Numbered from the stretch's first letter, positions 40,635-49,091 are shown. The stretch: 55,374 nt of DNA from Segatella copri (GCF_019127135.1 NZ_JAHOEA010000026.1:1-55374); one strand, 5' to 3'. Numbers and translations are program-made. The notes: generated by a model not told the origin, from the sequence alone.

Positions 40635-43391
40635 ATGGCAAAGAAACTGCAACTCAGCTATAAGGAAATCGAATCCCGATTAGAATCGTTTAAAACTAAA
40701 GTGGTGCCAGCCTCTGAGGTTGGCTACGAGATACTGAAGGCTTTTGGTAAAAGCGAAAAGGATGTATCGAGATACAAGGAAGGAAAGGGTATCTTGAAAA
40801 CATTCGACGGCTTGCTTATCAAAGGCTTGTTCTGCTATCTGGCTGTAGATACTTTGCATCTTACCACCAGGTTGGAGGCATTGAAGACTGATGCTCAGGT
40901 TAAGAAGGCTGCGCCAAAGATTATTGCGGTGAGCGATGGTGAAACCCTCCTTGCTTATGATACTCGTGAGAATGATACTTACGAGCAGAAACTTGTCAAG
41001 ATGCACAGCGACTTTGGCTTCTTCTATCCTTTGATGAACGTAGAGCGAGTACACACTACGTCAGAAAACCCTGCCGATGTGAAGGCTGCTGAGAAACTTG
41101 CCAAACTGCATGATGAGATTCGTGCTTATAACGAATATAATAGTGATGACGACTTGCACGACCTCAATATCTTCATAACCCGTCTGCTCTTCTGCTTCTT
41201 TGCCGAAGACACAGGTATCTTTGCCGAAAATCTCTTTACCAACTTTATCAAGCAGTTTACCAAGGAAGATGGTTCCGATCTCGGCGAGATGCTAGGTCAG
41301 GCATTCCAGGTGATGAATGTACCAAACAAGGAGCGTTCGGAAGAACTTACCAAGGAAATCAATCAGTTTCCTTACGTGAATGGCGGTCTTTTTGCCTCAG
41401 ACATTCCTATCCCAAAGATGGGTTATAAGGCTAGAAAGATTATCATCGAATGCGGAGACTTGGATTGGAAGGACATCAATCCGGATATTTTCGGTAGTAT
41501 GATTCAGGCGGTGGTGAATCCTGATGTGCGTGCCAAGGAAGGTATGCACTACACCAGTGTGCCTAATATCATGAAGGTAATCAATCCGCTCTTTATGGAT
41601 GATTTGAGAGGGGAATATAAAAAACTGGAAGAACTTTATGCGCAGAAGAAGAACCTGCTTGATATGAGTGCCTTGTCTCAAAATCAGTTTATTGACGAGT
41701 GCAAACCAATCATTAATGGTTGCAATAGGTTGATGGTAAGAATGAGCAAGATGAAGTTCTTCGACCCAGCTTGTGGTAGTGGTAATTTCCTGATTATCAC
41801 TTATAAGCAGTTGCGCTTGCTCGAAATGGATATTCTGCATCTCCGCAAGAAGTGTACGCAGGAGCAGATGCTCGACTTTATCGATGGTTCGTGCATCCGT
41901 TTGGAGCAGTTCTATGGAATAGAGCTACTCGATTTTCCTCACGAGGTAGCCATGCTTTCGCTTTGGCTTGCCGAGCATCAGATGAACAACAAGTTTCACG
42001 CCGATTTCGGTGTGAATGTTGCTGCCTTGCCTTTGCATAATATCAACCAGATAAAATGTGGTAATGCCTGTAGAATGGATTGGGAGGTAGTATGCCCACA
42101 TACCAAGGATGAAGAAGTGTTTGTATTTGGAAATCCACCGTATTTGGGGAGTAGTAAATTCGACTCTGGACAGCAGGAAGATAGAAAAATTGTACTGGGA
42201 AAATTTAAAAACTTTGGCAAGATTGATTATATAGGTATTTGGTTTGTTAAGGCTGCTTTATTTGTGAAGCATACAAAATCTAGAAGTGCTTTCGTTAGTA
42301 CTAATTCGATTTGTCAAGGTGAAATGGTTGAACCATTGTGGGATATAATACTTTCTAATGAAGTGTGTATTTCTTTTGCTTACACTTCGTTTAAATGGAA
42401 TAATAATGCAAAGAAAAATGCGGCTGTATATTGTGTCATAATAGGCTTAGATTCTGCATCTAAAATAAAAAAGCAACTCTTTACGGAGCGAGGAAAGAAG
42501 GAGGTTGATAATATAACGCCGTATTTGACTGATGGAAATTGTGGTATTATTTCCAAAGCGACTTCTCCTATTTCTGATTTTCCGAATATTATTCGAGGAT
42601 GTATGCCTTATGATGGAGGTAATTTGATTATGGATGAAGTTGAAATGAAACAGATGCTCTCCGAGTATCCCCAAGTAAAGTGTTGGATAAGAGAATTGTA
42701 CAGTGGAGCGGATTTTATAAAAGGAGTTAAGAGATATTGTTTGTGGATTTCGGATGAAGATTATGTTAAAGCAATGCATCTGTCACCTATAGCTAATCGA
42801 ATTAATAAAACAAGGGATATGCGTTTAAATAGTTCTGATGAAGGTGCAAGGAAACTTGCAGAAAAGCCTTACCAGTTTAGGGAATTTAATCACTGTGAAG
42901 ATACGACATTGGTAATTCCTTCTACGTCATCTTCAAATAGAAAATACATTCCTATGGGCTATGCAAATAATCATATGATAGTAAATAATGCAATGTATAT
43001 GGTTAATAATGCTGCCCTTTGGGTTTTTGGAGTTATAACTTCTATAATGAATATGACTTGGGTTAATACGATAGGTGGAAAGTTGAAAATGGATTATCGA
43101 TATACAAATCTCTGCTACAACACTTTCCCCTTCCCATCCATCTCCGACACCAAGAAGTCTGAGATAGAAGAGGCGGCAACGAATGTGCTTCTGGCTCGTG
43201 AAAACTATCCCGAGAAGACGCTTGCAGATCTTTACGACTCAGAAAAGATGCCGGAGGATTTGCGTGCTGCACATGAGAAACTGGATGCCATCGTAGAAAG
43301 CTGCTATCCTGGCGCTCCGTTCCCAAATGATGAGGCTCGATTGGAATGCCTCTTCAAACTCTATGAGAAAATGACAGCTGACAAGAAATAA
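40635..43391 (+). CDS. MmeI-like class I DNA adenine methyltransferase with degenerate nuclease region
   Basis: 918 aa from ATG 40635 (MAKKLQLSYKEIES); an ATG at 40611 adds eight residues. Order: N-terminal MmeI-like region (1-~150), helical spacer with LLFCFFAEDTGIF, methyltransferase with motif I DPACGSG (377-383) and motif IV NPPY (500-503, adenine-N6 type), target-recognition part, and C-terminal helices. In MmeI-type enzymes the N-terminus holds PD-ExK residues (E-x-K); here the aligned stretch is FCYLAVDTLHL, with no ExK, so cleavage is probably lost. Bases 42110-43110 are much more AT-rich than the flanks, suggesting a swapped recognition region. It heads the six-gene accessory operon. 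Confidence 0.85.
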   Translation: MAKKLQLSYKEIESRLESFKTKVVPASEVGYEILKAFGKSEKDVSRYKEGKGILKTFDGLLIKGLFCYLAVDTLHLTTRLEALKTDAQVKKAAPKIIAVSDGETLLAYDTRENDTYEQKLVKMHSDFGFFYPLMNVERVHTTSENPADVKAAEKLAKLHDEIRAYNEYNSDDDLHDLNIFITRLLFCFFAEDTGIFAENLFTNFIKQFTKEDGSDLGEMLGQAFQVMNVPNKERSEELTKEINQFPYVNGGLFASDIPIPKMGYKARKIIIECGDLDWKDINPDIFGSMIQAVVNPDVRAKEGMHYTSVPNIMKVINPLFMDDLRGEYKKLEELYAQKKNLLDMSALSQNQFIDECKPIINGCNRLMVRMSKMKFFDPACGSGNFLIITYKQLRLLEMDILHLRKKCTQEQMLDFIDGSCIRLEQFYGIELLDFPHEVAMLSLWLAEHQMNNKFHADFGVNVAALPLHNINQIKCGNACRMDWEVVCPHTKDEEVFVFGNPPYLGSSKFDSGQQEDRKIVLGKFKNFGKIDYIGIWFVKAALFVKHTKSRSAFVSTNSICQGEMVEPLWDIILSNEVCISFAYTSFKWNNNAKKNAAVYCVIIGLDSASKIKKQLFTERGKKEVDNITPYLTDGNCGIISKATSPISDFPNIIRGCMPYDGGNLIMDEVEMKQMLSEYPQVKCWIRELYSGADFIKGVKRYCLWISDEDYVKAMHLSPIANRINKTRDMRLNSSDEGARKLAEKPYQFREFNHCEDTTLVIPSTSSSNRKYIPMGYANNHMIVNNAMYMVNNAALWVFGVITSIMNMTWVNTIGGKLKMDYRYTNLCYNTFPFPSISDTKKSEIEEAATNVLLARENYPEKTLADLYDSEKMPEDLRAAHEKLDAIVESCYPGAPFPNDEARLECLFKLYEKMTADKK

Positions 43392-43413
43392 TAACCTTTA
43401 AAATATTAAACTT

Positions 43414-44427
43414 ATGAAAGTATTATCGGTACAACAGCCTTGGGCAACAATGATTTGCTCTGGTATTAAGGATGTAGAGAATAGAACATGGAAACCGAAA
43501 GAAAATCCTGGTAGAATACTCATACATGCCAGCAAGAAGTTTAGTATGAATATGCTAGGTGGAATGCCTTTGGAATGGGCGTCAACTATAAGCAACGATA
43601 TTCTCTTTGGTAATTTACCACAAGCAAATGAGTTTCCTTATGGTGCTATCATTGGATATGTGACGTTAGACAGAATAGAAACAGAGTCTGATTCTCTTTG
43701 GGCTTCGCCTGATGAGTCGCAATATAAGTGGGTACTCAAAGATGCTTATATGTTCGATAAACCTATCGAAGGTGTTAAGGGGAAACTGCATTTGTTTGAT
43801 TATCCTATTGATGAAAATAATCTTCCTGCTGCTCATAAGGTTGAAATCCGTATGCCTAAGCGTGAAGGCGATGAGTTGGTTGTACCTTTGTCAAAGGTTA
43901 ATTGGGAAGAATATGCAAAGACAAAAGATAATAACGATGAGCTTTATTTGACTTTTGATATAGCTCCAAACGTAGCAGATGTATTGTGCAAGCCGGATGT
44001 ATACGACTTGCTCCCTGTACAATCTATTCGTTTGGAATGTGAGGGTAAAAGCCTGAGATTCGAAGTTGATGGTAAGTCATCTACTTCTTATTATGATGTA
44101 GACGAAGATATGAAACATTTGCTCTATGGTTCTATCTTTACAGATGAGCCAATAGAACGACTACTATGTGTTTATTTCTTTGGTAAGAAACTAACTCATG
44201 TGAATATAGAACTCGATGAAATAGAAAAGCAGGTAGATGAAGAATTAAAAGAAAATGGTTTCACTCGTGATGATTTCTCAGCCGAGGAACTCAAGGATTT
44301 GAAAGATGAAATAAAAGATCGTCTAGAAAATCCTGATGGTTTTATGCTTGATGGCTTTTGGTCTTCGGAAGGACCTGGACTAAGAAGACAATTTGAAAAA
44401 GAAATAGGGTTATGGCCTAAGAAATAA
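43414..44427 (+). CDS. ASCH-domain protein with unknown C-terminal domain
   Basis: A 337-aa protein. Residues 1-~120 form an ASCH/PUA-like domain: VLSVQQPWATMICSGIKDVENRTW, then GRILIHASKK and GAIIGYVTL. ASCH and related EVE/YTH folds bind RNA or modified bases. Residues ~150-337 are a separate acidic domain (DELYLTFDIAPNVADVL, LLCVYFFGKKLTHVNIELDE) that I do not recognise. The gene starts 22 bases after the methyltransferase and is AT-rich. Given its partners it may read the methyl mark, or act on nucleotide-modified RNA; this is inference. Confidence 0.75.
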   Translation: MKVLSVQQPWATMICSGIKDVENRTWKPKENPGRILIHASKKFSMNMLGGMPLEWASTISNDILFGNLPQANEFPYGAIIGYVTLDRIETESDSLWASPDESQYKWVLKDAYMFDKPIEGVKGKLHLFDYPIDENNLPAAHKVEIRMPKREGDELVVPLSKVNWEEYAKTKDNNDELYLTFDIAPNVADVLCKPDVYDLLPVQSIRLECEGKSLRFEVDGKSSTSYYDVDEDMKHLLYGSIFTDEPIERLLCVYFFGKKLTHVNIELDEIEKQVDEELKENGFTRDDFSAEELKDLKDEIKDRLENPDGFMLDGFWSSEGPGLRRQFEKEIGLWPKK

Positions 44428-44442
44428 TTTTATCATACGCTT

Positions 44443-44784
44443 ATGTCAAAACGAGATAGTTACATATCGCATACTTTAAAAAGAGGCGATTCTGTTTATG
44501 TCTATTATTGGGAAGATGACATCATAGTTCGTTTCCAAAATATAGAAGGTAAATTAAAGGCTTTTGTCACCAATCGGGATGGGAAAGTCTTGGAGAAAGA
44601 TTGGGCTTCTAATGAGTATATGCAAAATGCATTGGAAATGGGGGAGTTGATGACTAAAGAAGAGTTTGATAACTTTTCCTATGATGTGGGAGACCAACAT
44701 TTTACAACAATAGAAAAACAACTCGAAGCTGGAGAATATTTATGGAATAATAAAAATGTAAATGCTTATGAACAAGATAAATGA
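44443..44784 (+). CDS. Uncharacterised 113-aa protein of the accessory operon
   Basis: No family recognised. The N-terminal half is beta-rich and aromatic (KRGDSVYVYYWEDDIIVRFQNIEGKLKAFVTNRDGK), like a small SH3- or WYL-like barrel; the second half is acidic helix (MQNALEMGELMTKEEFDNF). Its end overlaps the helicase gene by 23 bases, so translation is likely coupled. It begins 15 bases after the ASCH gene. It is probably a helicase accessory subunit, from position only. Confidence 0.6.
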   Translation: MSKRDSYISHTLKRGDSVYVYYWEDDIIVRFQNIEGKLKAFVTNRDGKVLEKDWASNEYMQNALEMGELMTKEEFDNFSYDVGDQHFTTIEKQLEAGEYLWNNKNVNAYEQDK

Positions 44785-46801
44785 TAACATCGTTGATATC
44801 AAGTATCAGCAAACGGGTAAATCGAGTAATACCAATGAACTCGGTATGCGAGAGATGCAAGCCAAGGCTTACGAAGCCCGCAACCATCGCTTTCTGCTTA
44901 TCAAGGCGCCACCTGCATCTGGCAAGAGTCGCGCCTTGATGTTCATCGCCCTGGATAAACTGAATAATCAGGGCATCAAGAAGGTTGTAGTGGCTGTACC
45001 GGAAAAGAGTATCGGCCGCTCTTTCCAAAACACCGACCTGATGAAGTATGGCTTCTTCGCCGATTGGAGGGTGGCGCAACAGTATAATCTTTGCGATACT
45101 ACCGACGAGAAAGATAAGGCGGTACGCTTTAAAAATTTCTTCCATCAAGATAAAAACAATATCCTGGTTTGTGCCCATGCCACTCTCCGAAACGGTATGA
45201 AGGAAATAAGTGACGAGGAGTTTAATGATTGCCTCTTGGCGATAGATGAGTTCCATCATACTAGTGCTGATGTGAACAGCGGACTGGGCGATATTGTGCG
45301 CCGGGTGATGAATAATTCCACCGGTCATATTGTTGCCATGACGGGCAGTTACTTCCGAGGCGATGGTGTTCCTGTATTGAGGGCAGAGGATGAGGCCCGT
45401 TTCTTCCCGGTAACCTACAACTATTATCAGCAACTCAACGGTTATCGCTATCTCAAGAACCTCGTCCTGGGCTATCACTTCTATCACGGCAGTTATCTCG
45501 ACCATATTGCCGAGGTGCTGGATACTACCAAGAAGACCATCATCCATATTCCGAGTGTCAACTCCCGAGCATCCAGCGGTTTGGGTAAATACACGGAGGT
45601 GGATGAAATCATCAAGATTATCGGTAAGGTAGAGGAACGGGATTACAACAATGGCGGCATCTATCACATCAGAACAAAGGACGGCAGACTGCTGAAGGTT
45701 GCTGATTTGGTGGAAGACCATGCTGAGACCCGCAACCTGGTGCAGGGATTTTTGCAGAAAATAAAGAAGCGTGATGATGTAGATATGATCATCGCTTTGG
45801 GTACTGCCAAGGAAGGTTTCGACTGGCAATGGTGTGAGGAATGTCTGACCATCGGTGTGCGTGGCTCGCTGACCGAAGTGGTGCAGATTATCGGAAGATG
45901 CACTCGTGATTGCGAAGGCAAGGAAACCGCCAAGTTTGTAAACATGATAGGAATGCCTGATGCTAATCAGCCCGATGTGAAGGTGGCGGTGAACGACTTT
46001 CTGAAAGCCATTACCGCATCGCTTCTGATGGAGCAGGTGATGGCGCCTAGTTGGCATTTCAAGACGGTGAAGGATGTGGATAGTGATGAGGGTAGTCCGC
46101 TGGATGCCCGTACCCTGGTGATAGAGGGTTTGAAACCTTTGTCGAGCGAGAAGACGAAGATGATTGTAGAGGAGCAGTTGGATGATTTGAAGGCTTCTAT
46201 CTTGCAAGACGAACTGGTGGTGAAAGCCATCAGCGGAAGTACTACGGCTGAAACCATCACCAAAACGCTCATTCCGAAAGTGATTCGTGAAAAGTATCCG
46301 GATTTGAGCGAGGACGAAGTGGAAGAAGTTCGTCAGCGCCTGCTGCTTGATACCCTTGTCAAGGGTGGTGAAGTGGTGGATGATAAGGGAAATCCTATCG
46401 ACTTTGATGCTTCGGCAAACGATGAGGAGAAGGAGTCGGAAGGTAATCGCCTCATCAAACTGGCAAACCGAATGATTAACATCGACCAGTTGAGCATCAA
46501 TCTGATTGATTCCATCAACCCTTTCCAGCGTGCTTACGAGGTGCTGTCGAAGAATGTGGATAAGCTGACCCTGAAGATTATCCAGGATACGATGGCTGAA
46601 CAGAAATTCGATATGACCATCGAACAGGCGATGATGCTGTTCAAGGGACCCTATAAGCAATGGGTGGCAGAGCATGACGGTCTGCGTCCAGACATCAACG
46701 ACCCTGACCCGAAGGTAAGGGAACTGGCTGCTGCATTCCAGAAACTCAAGAACCTGAAGATTCGAAAAATGATGGGATTGGAGTATGAGCCGGAAAAGTA
46801 A
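44762..46801 (+). CDS. Superfamily 2 DEAD/DEAH-type helicase of the accessory operon
   Basis: A 679-aa SF2 helicase/translocase. Motif I is APPASGKSR (49-57), motif II DEFH (162-165), motif III TGS (194-196), motif VI QIIGRCTR (376-383). The second RecA domain is preceded by LGTAKEGFDWQW (motif V region). Residues ~430-679 are a helical C-terminal domain with no known match (INIDQLSINLIDSINPFQRAYE; EQAMMLFKGPYKQWVAEH). Helicases of this kind move DNA in restriction systems (type I, III, ISP) and in BREX/DISARM-like systems. The start could also be the ATG at 44768. From about 44880 it is GC-richer than the two genes before it. Confidence 0.85.
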   Translation: MLMNKINDNIVDIKYQQTGKSSNTNELGMREMQAKAYEARNHRFLLIKAPPASGKSRALMFIALDKLNNQGIKKVVVAVPEKSIGRSFQNTDLMKYGFFADWRVAQQYNLCDTTDEKDKAVRFKNFFHQDKNNILVCAHATLRNGMKEISDEEFNDCLLAIDEFHHTSADVNSGLGDIVRRVMNNSTGHIVAMTGSYFRGDGVPVLRAEDEARFFPVTYNYYQQLNGYRYLKNLVLGYHFYHGSYLDHIAEVLDTTKKTIIHIPSVNSRASSGLGKYTEVDEIIKIIGKVEERDYNNGGIYHIRTKDGRLLKVADLVEDHAETRNLVQGFLQKIKKRDDVDMIIALGTAKEGFDWQWCEECLTIGVRGSLTEVVQIIGRCTRDCEGKETAKFVNMIGMPDANQPDVKVAVNDFLKAITASLLMEQVMAPSWHFKTVKDVDSDEGSPLDARTLVIEGLKPLSSEKTKMIVEEQLDDLKASILQDELVVKAISGSTTAETITKTLIPKVIREKYPDLSEDEVEEVRQRLLLDTLVKGGEVVDDKGNPIDFDASANDEEKESEGNRLIKLANRMINIDQLSINLIDSINPFQRAYEVLSKNVDKLTLKIIQDTMAEQKFDMTIEQAMMLFKGPYKQWVAEHDGLRPDINDPDPKVRELAAAFQKLKNLKIRKMMGLEYEPEK

Positions 46802-46826
46802 CATTCAACATTTAACATTAACATAA

Positions 46827-47087
46827 ATGGATTGGCCAGAAGAATTATTAGAGATATTTGATGACCCCTTGTTGGTGGATGTACGTCCGAAACCGAAGGC
46901 GCCAACGCCCGATGACAGGCTGGCACAGAAATTGCTCGAAGTCAACAAGTGGGTGGCAGAGCATGGTAGCGAATCCACAGCAGATGGTGGCTTGAAAGAA
47001 AAGTTGCTTGCTGCATCGCTCAAGGCTCTGCGAACCAAGGCAACAGATAGCCTCAGACAGTATGATGAGTATCAACTGTTGGGATAG
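46827..47087 (+). CDS. Small 86-aa protein sharing an N-terminal motif with the GIY-YIG protein
   Basis: The N-terminus MDWPEELLEIFDDPLLVDV matches the N-terminus MDIDKELEDIFSDPLMDV of the next gene (consensus EL-x-x-IF-x-DPL-x(0,1)-DV). A linker rich in Pro/Lys and a helical body (DRLAQKLLEVNKWVAEHG; GLKEKLLAASLKALR) follow. Domain family unknown. It lies 25 bases after the helicase and 35 bases before the GIY-YIG gene. The shared peptide may dock both proteins on one partner, perhaps the helicase. Confidence 0.7.
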   Translation: MDWPEELLEIFDDPLLVDVRPKPKAPTPDDRLAQKLLEVNKWVAEHGSESTADGGLKEKLLAASLKALRTKATDSLRQYDEYQLLG

Positions 47088-47122
47088 GCTATAGTTTTTC
47101 ACCTTATTATATATATAGTGAT

Positions 47123-48352
47123 ATGGATATAGATAAAGAATTAGAAGATATATTCAGCGATCCCTTGATGGATGTTTCCTATCAGGAGGCAAAACTCTTC
47201 GATGTGCCTGCCGACATGAAAGGCGTGATGGCTCAGAAGAAGGATGCGCCCGACCATGTGGCGCAAAGAAAACTGTGTGAGAATTTTGCGCAGTTTAAGC
47301 CGCTCTTCGAACAGGTGCATCAGGATTTGAAGACCGGGAAGCGACAGTTGCAGAGAATCTCGAAGACGACTAATATGCAGGAAGGACATTTCTATATAGT
47401 GGATGGTCTGATGGTTTATTTGCAGAAAGTAGGCGAGAAGGCAATAGGTACAAGTAGGGCTTTGGATGCGCGAACCCGCTGTATCTATGAAAATGGTACG
47501 GAGTCGGATATCTATCTCCAGACGCTTCGCAAGAGTGTGGTGGCAAGTGGCTATGCCATCACCGAAACTCTGGAGGAGACGGATGCTCATTTCTTCAATC
47601 CTGAGGATGTGAAGCAGGAAGACCAGGTGACGGGGTATATCTACGTGCTTCGTTCGAAATCTGAGAATCCGGAAATTCGTAACATCAAGAATCTCTATAA
47701 AATAGGTTTCTCTACGAATCGGGTAGAGGAACGTGTGGCAAATGCTGAGCACGAGCCTACTTATCTGATGGCACCTGTAGAGATTGTAAGCACTTACAAG
47801 ATAGTGAACATGCACTCCCAGAAGTTTGAGGACCTGGTGCATCAGGTGTTGCAGACGGTAAACTTCCGTTTTAAGGTGGCTGATGATAAGGGAAAGATGC
47901 ATGAGGCTACGGAATGGTATCAGGTTCCGCTGGAAATCATCGACAGTATCATTCAGAAAATCATGAATGGCACTATCATCTACTTTGCCTACAACAAAGA
48001 ACAGCAATGTCTGGAGCAGCGGATAGAGAAAAAGCCATCGCAGTTAAATCTGTCGGGCTTGAAGGTTTTGACGCTGATTATCGAGAAGGTATATTTCGAG
48101 GAGATAGTATCTGGTGTGAAGACCGAGGAGTACCGTTCGTTGAAGCAGACCACGCTTAACAAATATACTTATATTGATGAGGCTGATGGCAAGCGTTATC
48201 TCCGTCGTTTCGATGCGATAAGGTTTTATGTGGGTTATCATTCGGATAGGGATAGTGCCGTGGTTCAGGTATTGGACACCACCTATGAGGATGGCTTGGT
48301 AACTTATCATCTCGGAAAGGTGTTGGAGGTGATAAGGGGGAAAGGAAAATAA
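47123..48352 (+). CDS. GIY-YIG nuclease fused to a C-terminal ASCH domain
   Basis: A 409-aa protein. Residues 1-18 carry the motif shared with the upstream 86-aa protein. Residues ~171-255 are a GIY-YIG (T5orf172/MUG113-like) nuclease: GYIYVL at 171-176, YKIGFS at 192-197, an Arg in NRVEER, and the FEDLVHQVL helix supplying the catalytic Glu. Residues ~314-405 are an ASCH domain (VLTLIIEKVYFEEIVSGVKTEEYR). The fusion joins a cutting domain with a probable nucleic-acid or modified-base reader. It ends the operon. It is the only intact nuclease candidate in the system, so it probably performs cleavage; inferred. Confidence 0.8.
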   Translation: MDIDKELEDIFSDPLMDVSYQEAKLFDVPADMKGVMAQKKDAPDHVAQRKLCENFAQFKPLFEQVHQDLKTGKRQLQRISKTTNMQEGHFYIVDGLMVYLQKVGEKAIGTSRALDARTRCIYENGTESDIYLQTLRKSVVASGYAITETLEETDAHFFNPEDVKQEDQVTGYIYVLRSKSENPEIRNIKNLYKIGFSTNRVEERVANAEHEPTYLMAPVEIVSTYKIVNMHSQKFEDLVHQVLQTVNFRFKVADDKGKMHEATEWYQVPLEIIDSIIQKIMNGTIIYFAYNKEQQCLEQRIEKKPSQLNLSGLKVLTLIIEKVYFEEIVSGVKTEEYRSLKQTTLNKYTYIDEADGKRYLRRFDAIRFYVGYHSDRDSAVVQVLDTTYEDGLVTYHLGKVLEVIRGKGK

Positions 48353-48447
48353 ATAAAACAGTTGAAAACCAATAGTTTAAGATCACAAATTGTGACCTTA
48401 AACGCTATTCCTATGTGTTCTAATATAGAGTGTTATACGAAGCTTTT

Positions 48448-48525
48448 GCCCTTGCAGGGCGCATTGCTGACTGCGAGTGTACCCAGGGCGCTGCCCTGGG
48501 CTAAGAGCTTTTGGGCTTTCAGCCC
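48448..48525. repeat. REP-like element of three short hairpins
   Basis: GCCCT-TGC-AGGGC (48448-48460), CCCAGGGC-GCT-GCCCTGGG (48482-48500) and GGGCT-TTC-AGCCC (48513-48525) in a GC-rich patch within AT-rich DNA. This layout resembles the dispersed extragenic palindromes seen in many Bacteroidota genomes. The rest of 48353-48548 shows no coding sign. Confidence 0.7.
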
Positions 48526-48548
48526 GTTCTTGAACCACCTGCAATGTC

Positions 48549-48722
48549 CTATTTTATGTTAGATCTTTCGAGTATTGTGCGCACAGCCCGATAGTGAGGA
48601 TCTTTTTTGATGTCTCGCTTGGGACTAATATCATATTTGCGCTCTGTTTCGTCTGCCATTTCTTGGAAACGACGAGCTTCCTCACCATAGAGTGCTGGTA
48701 TTGCTTTTATTGGATAAGCCAT
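48549..48722 (-). CDS. Small 57-aa protein, possible TA component
   Basis: Frame from ATG 48720-48722 to TAG 48549-48551 encodes MAYPIKAIPALYGEEARRFQ then EMADETERKYDISPKRD. The block P-x-L-x-GEEARRF is similar to small antitoxin-like proteins of Bacteroidota and other bacteria. It overlaps the end of the upstream gene (48707-48925) by 16 bases, so the two are coupled. Coding is supported by this coupling and by sensible codon use; function is a guess. Confidence 0.55.
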   Translation of the reverse strand: MAYPIKAIPALYGEEARRFQEMADETERKYDISPKRDIKKDPHYRAVRTILERSNIK

Positions 48723-48925
48723 AATCCTTCTGCCTTTAATTCTTCTATAAATTCTTCAAAATCTGTAGCCTTGCCTGTCCTTTCGTATTCCGCTTCAATG
48801 GCTTCAATCCTAGCCACGGCTTCTTCTTCATTAGCCGGATGCCAGCCAATAGGATATCTTTTCTCCTTCATAAGCTTGCGTATTTTATCTGCTGCAAATT
48901 TACGATTATTATCTGAATCATGCAA
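48707..48925 (-). CDS. Small 72-aa acidic helical protein, possible TA component
   Basis: From an ATG at 48923-48925: HDSDNNRKFAADKIRKLMKE, then HPANEEEAVARIEAIEAEYER and FEEFIEELKAEGLWLIQ. Entirely helical by composition, no signal peptide. The stop overlaps the next small gene. The real start may be earlier, since no ribosome site is seen. It could be a toxin-antitoxin partner; no known family is recognised. Confidence 0.5.
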   Translation of the reverse strand: MHDSDNNRKFAADKIRKLMKEKRYPIGWHPANEEEAVARIEAIEAEYERTGKATDFEEFIEELKAEGLWLIQ

Positions 48926-49010
48926 GAAAAATGGGAGAAATGTTTTATAAAGTATCTTATAATCAAGGTTTTTGTTCTTTGTTGGGCTTGGGGACGGTTC
49001 TGAAAAAAAA

Positions 49011-49045
49011 TCACAATACCTAGCTGATGGTGCTGAGTATTGTGA
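49011..49045 (-). terminator. Terminator downstream of the ThiF-like gene
   Basis: TCACAATAC (49011-49019) and GTATTGTGA (49037-49045) pair; the minus strand ends with eight T residues (49003-49010). Confidence 0.88.
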
Positions 49046-49091
49046 CTTTGCTTTTTGTTATATGTGTTTATTCGAAAATAATCACTAAATC

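Noticed and set aside
44702..46804. 700-codon minus-strand frame opposite the helicase gene
   Set aside because: The plus frame has all SF2 motifs; the minus frame is His/Leu/Ile-rich without family features.
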